A stretch of 10,548 nt of DNA, taken from Vulcanimicrobiota bacterium (lineage in GTDB: Bacteria > Vulcanimicrobiota > Vulcanimicrobiia > Vulcanimicrobiales > Vulcanimicrobiaceae). Both the position numbers and the translations under genes were made by a program. This document shows positions 6,935 through 10,548 of the stretch, piece after piece. A model generated the notes under the pieces. That model did no database searches. It was not told the DNA's origin and saw only the letters and a program-made list of their open reading frames with translations. The stretch is taken from the NCBI GenBank assembly GCA_019233415.1, contig JAFAMK010000123.1:1-10548 (forward strand). Reading direction: 5' to 3'. Within the stretch, counting starts at the first letter, position 1, and each line of letters opens with the position of its first letter.

Positions 6935-8436
6935 CGATCCGGTAGACGCTCGACGCGCGTCATTCGATCGGATTCGATCAGGCGGCCGAGTGTCGAGAAA
7001 CCGCTTTCGACTTCGCCGAAGACGGTGAAGTCGCGGTTCAGGTGGAGCTGCGGCGAGATCGTGATGTAGAACTGCGTTCCCGCCGAGTCGCGGATCGCGT
7101 GCGCCTCGGGACCGCTCGTGTAGTTGAGGCCCATCGAGATCACCCCGGCCCGCTGTTCGAGCGGGTTCTCTTCCGCGGGGATCGTGTAGCCCGCGTCGCC
7201 CTCGCCGTTGTCGTTCGGGTCGCCGGTCTGGACGACGAAGTCCGGGACGATCCGGAACCAGCGCAGGTGGTCGTAGTAGCCGCGGTCGACGAGGTTCAGG
7301 AAATTCGCGACGGTCAGCGGCGCCCACTCGGGGTAGAGCCGCACGACGATCGTCCCCTTCGTCGTGCCGATCCGCACGCGGGGGTGCGGCCCCGGCATCG
7401 GGCCGGTCATCAGCGCGCTCGTCGCCGGGTTCAGCGGCAGGTCGAGCCGCACGTCGGCAGGGTCGGGCTTGCCGGGCTTTCCGAGGCCGGTCGGGCGCGG
7501 GAGCGGCACCTCGGTGTCGGCCGGGGCCGGCGAAGGGGTCACGACCCCGGCCGGAACCGCGGTGAGGTGCTCCGTGCGCTTGCCGGTGCGTAGCGCCTTG
7601 ATGCTCTCGCTCGCCTGCTCGCGAACCCGCCAAGACGGATCACGCAGCAGCGGCGTGAGGAGCGCGACCGCCGAGCGCTGCTTGCGGATGCGCAGCAAGT
7701 CGGCGAACTGAATCCGAACCAGCTCGTCGTGGTCGGCGAGCCCCGCGCGGATCGTCGCCGAATCGCACGCCGTGGCGAACCCGCGCCGCAGCGTCCAAGC
7801 GACGTGCCAGCGGACCGTCGTATCCTTCTCACGAGCGAGGGCTCGCTGGAGCCGGGCGGCGATCGTGCCACGGTCGCCCGCCTCGCCCCACCCGGAGAGC
7901 GCCGTCACGGCGCGCGCACGGACGACCGGATCGGAATCGCCGGCGACCAGCGCGAGCAGCGGCGTACTCAGGTCGGCCGATCCCGGGACCTTGGCGGCCC
8001 GGGCCCGCCAGGCCGCGTCGACGGCGGCGATGCGAACAGAACCGGCCGAATCTTTAAGAAACCGTGTAACTAACTTGGTCTTGATAGGGGTATTAGCAGC
8101 CAAGAGACCATAGCCGTACACCGCCAAGGCCCGGACCGAAACGTCCTTGGCATCGGTCGCGTTTCTAAGGGGTCCGGCCGCCCGCGGGTCCTCGGTTCGT
8201 CCGAGCGCCAGCGCCGCCCGCCCTGCCAACCTCGCGTCGGAAGACGCAAGCGCCGCGGTCAGCTCATCGGAAAACGACCGGGTGCTCTCGAGCTCCACCA
8301 ACCGCCGATAGCCAGGCTGCTCCCCAGGGGCCGCACGGACCGGCGTCAGGACGACGAGCCCCGCGGTAACGACCCCCGCGACGGCTAGAAACGTCCGAAC
8401 CTTGAGACAAGCGAGACTCCGGCCGATAACTTCCAT
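6931..8436 (-). CDS. Exported HEAT-repeat protein with C-terminal cyclophilin (peptidyl-prolyl isomerase) domain
   Basis: The 501-residue product begins with an N-terminal hydrophobic segment (about 14-30) and a VRA-AP cleavage site near 35, so it should be exported or membrane-anchored. Residues about 45-285 form alpha-helical HEAT-like repeats, visible from recurring VRxxAVxAL-type helices (VRALAVYGYG, VRIAAVDAAW, VRARAVTALSGW, VRIQFADLLR, WRVREQASESI). A Pro-rich linker (about 295-350) leads to a cyclophilin domain (352-500) with WFRIVPDFVVQTGDP, AGTQFYI and LHLNRDFTVFGEV. R395, F400 and Q403 match catalytic R55, F60 and Q63 of human cyclophilin A, so isomerase activity is expected; the W121 and H126 positions are His and Phe, as in many bacterial members. 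A role in folding or scaffolding envelope proteins is inferred. Start ATG 8436 gives a full signal sequence. Confidence 0.88.
   Translation of the reverse strand: MEVIGRSLACLKVRTFLAVAGVVTAGLVVLTPVRAAPGEQPGYRRLVELESTRSFSDELTAALASSDARLAGRAALALGRTEDPRAAGPLRNATDAKDVSVRALAVYGYGLLAANTPIKTKLVTRFLKDSAGSVRIAAVDAAWRARAAKVPGSADLSTPLLALVAGDSDPVVRARAVTALSGWGEAGDRGTIAARLQRALAREKDTTVRWHVAWTLRRGFATACDSATIRAGLADHDELVRIQFADLLRIRKQRSAVALLTPLLRDPSWRVREQASESIKALRTGKRTEHLTAVPAGVVTPSPAPADTEVPLPRPTGLGKPGKPDPADVRLDLPLNPATSALMTGPMPGPHPRVRIGTTKGTIVVRLYPEWAPLTVANFLNLVDRGYYDHLRWFRIVPDFVVQTGDPNDNGEGDAGYTIPAEENPLEQRAGVISMGLNYTSGPEAHAIRDSAGTQFYITISPQLHLNRDFTVFGEVESGFSTLGRLIESDRMTRVERLPDR
8402..8430 (+). promoter_or_regulatory. 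Probable sigma-70-type promoter for the KGG-protein gene
   Basis: TTGAGA (8402-8407, five of six matches to TTGACA) and GATAAC (8425-8430, four of six to TATAAT) are separated by exactly 17 bases. Transcription would start near 8437, giving a leader of roughly 58 bases. The elements lie inside the first codons of the divergent cyclophilin gene, in a locally AT-richer patch. This is the best promoter match I found; it is still only a sequence match. Confidence 0.45.
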
Positions 8437-8494
8437 GGGTTCGCTTACGTTACTGAGACAGGTCGATTTTCATCCACGAGGTTCACCCCCACCA

Positions 8495-8830
8495 ATGTCA
8501 ACCCCAGAACGCAAGACCGGTAGCGGCATGTCCGTCCGCGAAGCCGGCCAAAAAGGCGGCGAGACCGTCAAGAAAAAGTACGGCCCGGAATTCTACGAGA
8601 TGATCGGGCGCAAGGGCGGCCAAGCCACCAAGAAAGCCCACGGGCACGCCTTCTACGAAGCCATTGGCAAGAAGGGCGGCAAGAAGGGCGGCGAGGCGAC
8701 GCGGGACCGCTACGGCCCGGAGTTCTACGAGACGATCGGTCAGAAGGGCGGCCAGAAGGTCAAAGCTCTGATCGAGCAAGGCAAGAAGGCTGCGGCAGAG
8801 GCCGCTGAGGCAGAGAAGAAAGCCAGCTAA
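8495..8830 (+). CDS. KGG-repeat (GsiB/YciG-like) stress protein
   Basis: A small, very hydrophilic 111-residue protein built from short repeats of the KGG or stress-induced bacterial acidophilic repeat type, found in Bacillus GsiB and E. coli YciG. KGG motifs occur at residues 20-22, 40-42, 60-62, 64-66 and 84-86, alternating with YGPEFYExIG blocks. The C-terminus is a Lys/Ala/Glu helix (KKAAAEAAEAEKKAS). Such proteins are predicted to be disordered or hydrophilin-like and are induced by general or desiccation stress; the molecular role is unsettled. ATG 8495 is chosen because the in-frame ATG at 8435 would overlap the divergent gene's start and encode an atypical N-terminus; ATG 8528 (MSVREAG) is an alternative. 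GAGG lies about 14 bases upstream, rather far. The next gene begins four bases after the stop. Confidence 0.85.
   Translation: MSTPERKTGSGMSVREAGQKGGETVKKKYGPEFYEMIGRKGGQATKKAHGHAFYEAIGKKGGKKGGEATRDRYGPEFYETIGQKGGQKVKALIEQGKKAAAEAAEAEKKAS
8579..8623 (+). repeat. KGG repeat unit, copy A
   Basis: Encodes YGPEFYEMIGRKGGQ. It matches copy B at 8711-8755 in 39 of 45 bases; half of the six differences fall in third positions. This suggests a duplication inside the gene with amino-acid constraint. Confidence 0.75.
8711..8755 (+). repeat. KGG repeat unit, copy B
   Basis: Encodes YGPEFYETIGQKGGQ, the counterpart of copy A. Between them lies a more divergent copy (HGHAFYEAIGKKGGK, 8639-8683). Confidence 0.75.
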
Positions 8831-8834
8831 GAGG

Positions 8835-9452
8835 ATGCCCGGCATTCGCCGGACGGCCGTCGCGGTGGCGGCCTTCCTCCTGCTGGGCGTAGCATGGGCG
8901 ACCGCCGACTCGCCGCCGCAGCATGCGCTGCCGGCGGGGACGACGATCGTCTTCGTGACCGATGCTCCCCTGGACGCCGGCCGGCGCGAAGGGGACGTGG
9001 TCTCGGTCCACCTGCGGAACGACATCGTCCTCGACGGGACGACGATTGCCGCGGCTGGAACGCGCGCCAAACTCGTCGTCGGCGGGACGACGAATCCCGC
9101 CGGGAAACGCACTCCCGTCGTCACGCTCGAGCAGTTCTCGATCCCGGCAGGCCTGCTTCCGGTGACCACGACCGCGCCGATCGTGCCGCCCATCCCCTCG
9201 GGCGCCGAGATCGCCGCGAAGACGCTCGCCGAGGTCGACCACATCGGCGACCGCTGGTCGATCCGCGTCCCGTTCCCGTTCGCGCTCTCCGGCGACCAGC
9301 CGGCGTCGGCCTACACGCCCACGCCCGCCCGGACCGCGCCGGCGCGCGTCCTGATCAAGCCGCCGCCGCGGCCCACGACGCCGCCGCTCATCGCGACCCC
9401 CACTCCGGCTCCGACGCCGGATCCGAACGCGACGAAGATACCGAGCCGCTGA
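8835..9452 (+). CDS. Exported protein of unknown function with Pro/Thr-rich tail
   Basis: I cannot assign a named family. The 205-residue product starts with a clear signal peptide (RR, a hydrophobic run from about 8 to 20, likely cleavage ATA-DS near 25). The folded part (about 30-155) is beta-rich and Gly-rich. It contains LPAGTTIVFVTDAPLDAG, then GDVVSVHLRNDIVLDGTTI with AAAGTRAKLVVGG, a layout seen in exported bacterial proteins where a value like 'dGxxIpaGtxaxGxV' recurs. The C-terminal 45 residues are a disordered TPTPAPTP-type tail that could span the wall or anchor to a partner. ATG 8835 has GAGG immediately before it, and the KGG gene stops four bases upstream, so translation is probably coupled. 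The next gene follows after 16 bases. Acting in the envelope is inferred from the signal only. Confidence 0.75.
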   Translation: MPGIRRTAVAVAAFLLLGVAWATADSPPQHALPAGTTIVFVTDAPLDAGRREGDVVSVHLRNDIVLDGTTIAAAGTRAKLVVGGTTNPAGKRTPVVTLEQFSIPAGLLPVTTTAPIVPPIPSGAEIAAKTLAEVDHIGDRWSIRVPFPFALSGDQPASAYTPTPARTAPARVLIKPPPRPTTPPLIATPTPAPTPDPNATKIPSR

Positions 9453-9468
9453 ACGCGAACGGCGGCGC

Positions 9469-10218
9469 ATGATGCGTCGCCGCTCTTTGTTTCTGCTCGG
9501 GTGTCTGCTCGCGCTCGCGCCATTCGGCGCGCCCGTCGCGAACGCGCAGACGCCGCCCCCCATGACGATGCCGATGCCGGCATCGTCGCCGACGACCCGC
9601 CCCGCGCCGACGGCCGCGCCGTCACCGTCCGCCGACGAGGCCGCGTTCATCAAGCGGGTCATGACGAACCTGCCCCAGCGCTACCCGACGCCGGCGACCG
9701 CGACCGCGGCCGGCTGGAACCGCTACACGCGCGAGGACCGCACCGGCGCGATCAGCTACGTCAACACGAAGTACTGGGACACGACCGATCCCGATCTTCC
9801 CTCGCAGCTCTGGTACGACGTCAACGGACGGCTGCTGGGCGCGGACTTCAGCGTTCCGCAGGCCGAGTCGTCGACGGGCCCGCCAAGCCGCTTCGGCATC
9901 AGCCCGACGCGCTGGTTCAAGCTGCGCGCGCACGTGCACTACGTGCTGCACAACGCGAACGGCTCGTACTCGTACGGCAAAGCCACGTCGGTCGACAAGT
10001 ACGCCGCCGCGAACAACGGCGACTACTCGCACCCGACCGCCGACGGGCTCGTCGCGGCGAAGGCGGTGACCGATCCGTCGACCGTGTCGTTCGTGTTCCT
10101 CTTCCCGGCGATCTACGACGTCACCGTCTGGCTCGTCCCGAACCCGCTCGGCCAGTTCGCCGACTCGAACCCCGCCGTAACGCCGAGCCCCAACGCCGGC
10201 CGCGGCGAAGATATGTAG
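9469..10218 (+). CDS. Exported protein of unknown function, aromatic-rich C-terminal domain
   Basis: No family recognised. A signal peptide (RRR, hydrophobic 7-24, likely cleavage ANA-QT at 26) precedes a Pro/Thr/Met-rich linker (27-54). A possible lipobox, LLGC at 9-12, sits too early to be convincing. The domain from about 55 to 235 is rich in Trp, Tyr and His: AGWNRYTREDRTGAISYVN, KYWDTTDPDLPSQLWYDVNG, the cluster HVHYVLH (155-161), and FPAIYDVTVWLVPNP. The motif LWYDVNGRLLGADFSVP suggests a beta-sheet fold, and the HxHxxxH group could bind metal, but that is speculation. The start is one of two adjacent ATGs (9469 or 9472). The gene is last of the three-gene plus-strand run; its stop codon forms the foot of the hairpin series at 10218-10296. 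Confidence 0.75.
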   Translation: MMRRRSLFLLGCLLALAPFGAPVANAQTPPPMTMPMPASSPTTRPAPTAAPSPSADEAAFIKRVMTNLPQRYPTPATATAAGWNRYTREDRTGAISYVNTKYWDTTDPDLPSQLWYDVNGRLLGADFSVPQAESSTGPPSRFGISPTRWFKLRAHVHYVLHNANGSYSYGKATSVDKYAAANNGDYSHPTADGLVAAKAVTDPSTVSFVFLFPAIYDVTVWLVPNPLGQFADSNPAVTPSPNAGRGEDM

Positions 10219-10242
10219 TGTTGGCGCAAAGTGCGCCAACAC
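10218..10242. repeat. Perfect 11-bp inverted repeat overlapping the stop codon
   Basis: GTGTTGGCGCA (10218-10228) pairs perfectly with TGCGCCAACAC (10232-10242) around a 3-base AAG loop. Its first base is the last base of the TAG stop of the upstream gene. No T-run follows on either side, so alone it is not a classical terminator; it may protect the 3' end of the mRNA or bind a protein. Confidence 0.8.
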
Positions 10243-10264
10243 GCAGGCCCATCCTTGGGCCTGC
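10243..10264. repeat. Perfect 9-bp inverted repeat abutting the previous hairpin
   Basis: GCAGGCCCA (10243-10251) pairs with TGGGCCTGC (10256-10264) around a TCCT loop. It starts on the base after hairpin one ends and is followed by A5 on the plus strand. It is one of three stems between the convergent genes. Confidence 0.8.
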
Positions 10265-10274
10265 AAAAACGACC

Positions 10275-10305
10275 GAGGCCCGCGTAAGCGGGCCTCGCAT
10301 TTTCT
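10275..10305. terminator. Bidirectional rho-independent terminator
   Basis: GAGGCCCGC (10275-10283) pairs with GCGGGCCTC (10288-10296); the loop is GTAA, a GNRA-type tetraloop on the plus-strand transcript. On the plus strand the stem is followed by GCATTTTCT. On the minus strand it is followed by GGTCG and then TTTTT. It should therefore stop both the plus-strand operon and rpoD, whose stop lies ten bases away. Confidence 0.75.
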
Positions 10306-10548
10306 CTACTCGTTGGACCAGTAGTCTTTGAGGGCTTTGCCGCGGCTGGGGTGGCGTAGTTTGCGTAGCGCTTTCGCTTCGATTTGGCGGATGCGCTCGC
10401 ACGTGACGCCGAACTCCTGACCGACCTCTTCGAGCGTGCGCTGATGGCCATCCTCGAGGCCAAACCGCAACACGAGCACCTTGCGCTCGCGTTCGGTCAG
10501 GTTCTGAAGCACGTACTGCATCTTTTCTTTGAGGAGCATGACCGAGGC
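10306..10548 (-). CDS. rpoD: Primary sigma factor, C-terminal region 4 (5' part outside the window)
   Basis: The last 80 residues of a housekeeping sigma-70 (RpoD/SigA); the frame stays open at the right edge. Region 4 is unmistakable: LTERERKVLVLRFGLEDG, RTLEEVGQEFGV, then the -35 recognition helix and RIRQIEAKALRKLRHPSR, ending KALKDYWSNE. Region 4.2 contacts the -35 element and the beta flap. The conserved Arg before ERIRQ (R584 in E. coli) is replaced by Cys, codon TGC at 10401-10399; the other contact residues (Glu, Arg, Arg, Gln) are kept. The ATG visible at 10539 is internal, not a start. The stop is TAG at 10308-10306. The shared hairpin terminator lies just downstream. Confidence 0.93.
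   Translation of the reverse strand, partial: ASVMLLKEKMQYVLQNLTERERKVLVLRFGLEDGHQRTLEEVGQEFGVTCERIRQIEAKALRKLRHPSRGKALKDYWSNE

Noticed and set aside
9477..9504. Lipoprotein signal (LLGC) in the last exported protein
   Set aside because: The Cys is at residue 12 after a very short hydrophobic stretch, and a better type I site (ANA-QT) lies further on.
10306..10539. A complete 77-residue sigma-like small protein starting at ATG 10539
   Set aside because: The frame remains open to the window edge and the sequence matches the middle of region 4 onward, so it is the end of a full-length sigma factor.

Overview
This is a very GC-rich bacterial window, close to gapless. Codons are dominated by G/C third positions, which throws long open shadow frames on every strand. 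At the right edge lies the C-terminus of a primary sigma factor. The protein set (cytosolic gamma-glutamyltransferase-family hydrolase, KGG-repeat protein, Pro/Thr-rich secreted proteins, a HEAT-cyclophilin fusion) would suit an uncultivated high-GC soil lineage such as Eremiobacterota, but no phylogenetic marker here settles that. The placement is an inference.

Left part (1-5916), an amino-acid catabolism neighbourhood. On the minus strand, 1-804 encodes a beta-keto acid cleavage enzyme of the Kce type. Its frame is open to the last base of the window, which is probably within a residue or two of the true C-terminus. Divergent from it, 867-2477 (+) encodes a signal-less gamma-glutamyltransferase-family Ntn hydrolase. 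Converging on that gene with a 3-base gap is a compact minus-strand operon read from right to left: single-domain response regulator (5518-5916), MntP-type manganese exporter (4926-5498), KamB-like P-loop protein (4046-4960) and KamC-like MutS-family ATPase (2481-4049). The last two overlap by ATGA. KamB and KamC are the reported reactivase components for the B12-dependent lysine 5,6-aminomutase, and Kce acts two steps later in the same lysine fermentation route. The aminomutase subunits KamD and KamE are not in the window.

Middle (5917-8436). A 130-bp divergent control region with a tandem 11-bp direct repeat and a hairpin separates the operon from a monofunctional proline dehydrogenase (6047-6934, +). 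That gene runs tail to tail, with overlapping stop codons, into an exported HEAT-repeat plus cyclophilin fusion protein (6931-8436, -).

Right part (8495-10548). A plus-strand run of three closely spaced genes encodes a KGG-repeat stress protein and two exported proteins of unknown function. It is preceded by a fair sigma-70-type promoter and closed by three consecutive perfect hairpins, the last being a bidirectional terminator. Converging on it is the 3' end of rpoD/sigA, whose -35 recognition helix carries a Cys where bacterial primary sigmas almost always have Arg.

No RNA gene, CRISPR array, insertion sequence or prophage is visible. The longest stretch without a gene is the 130 bp at 5917-6046.
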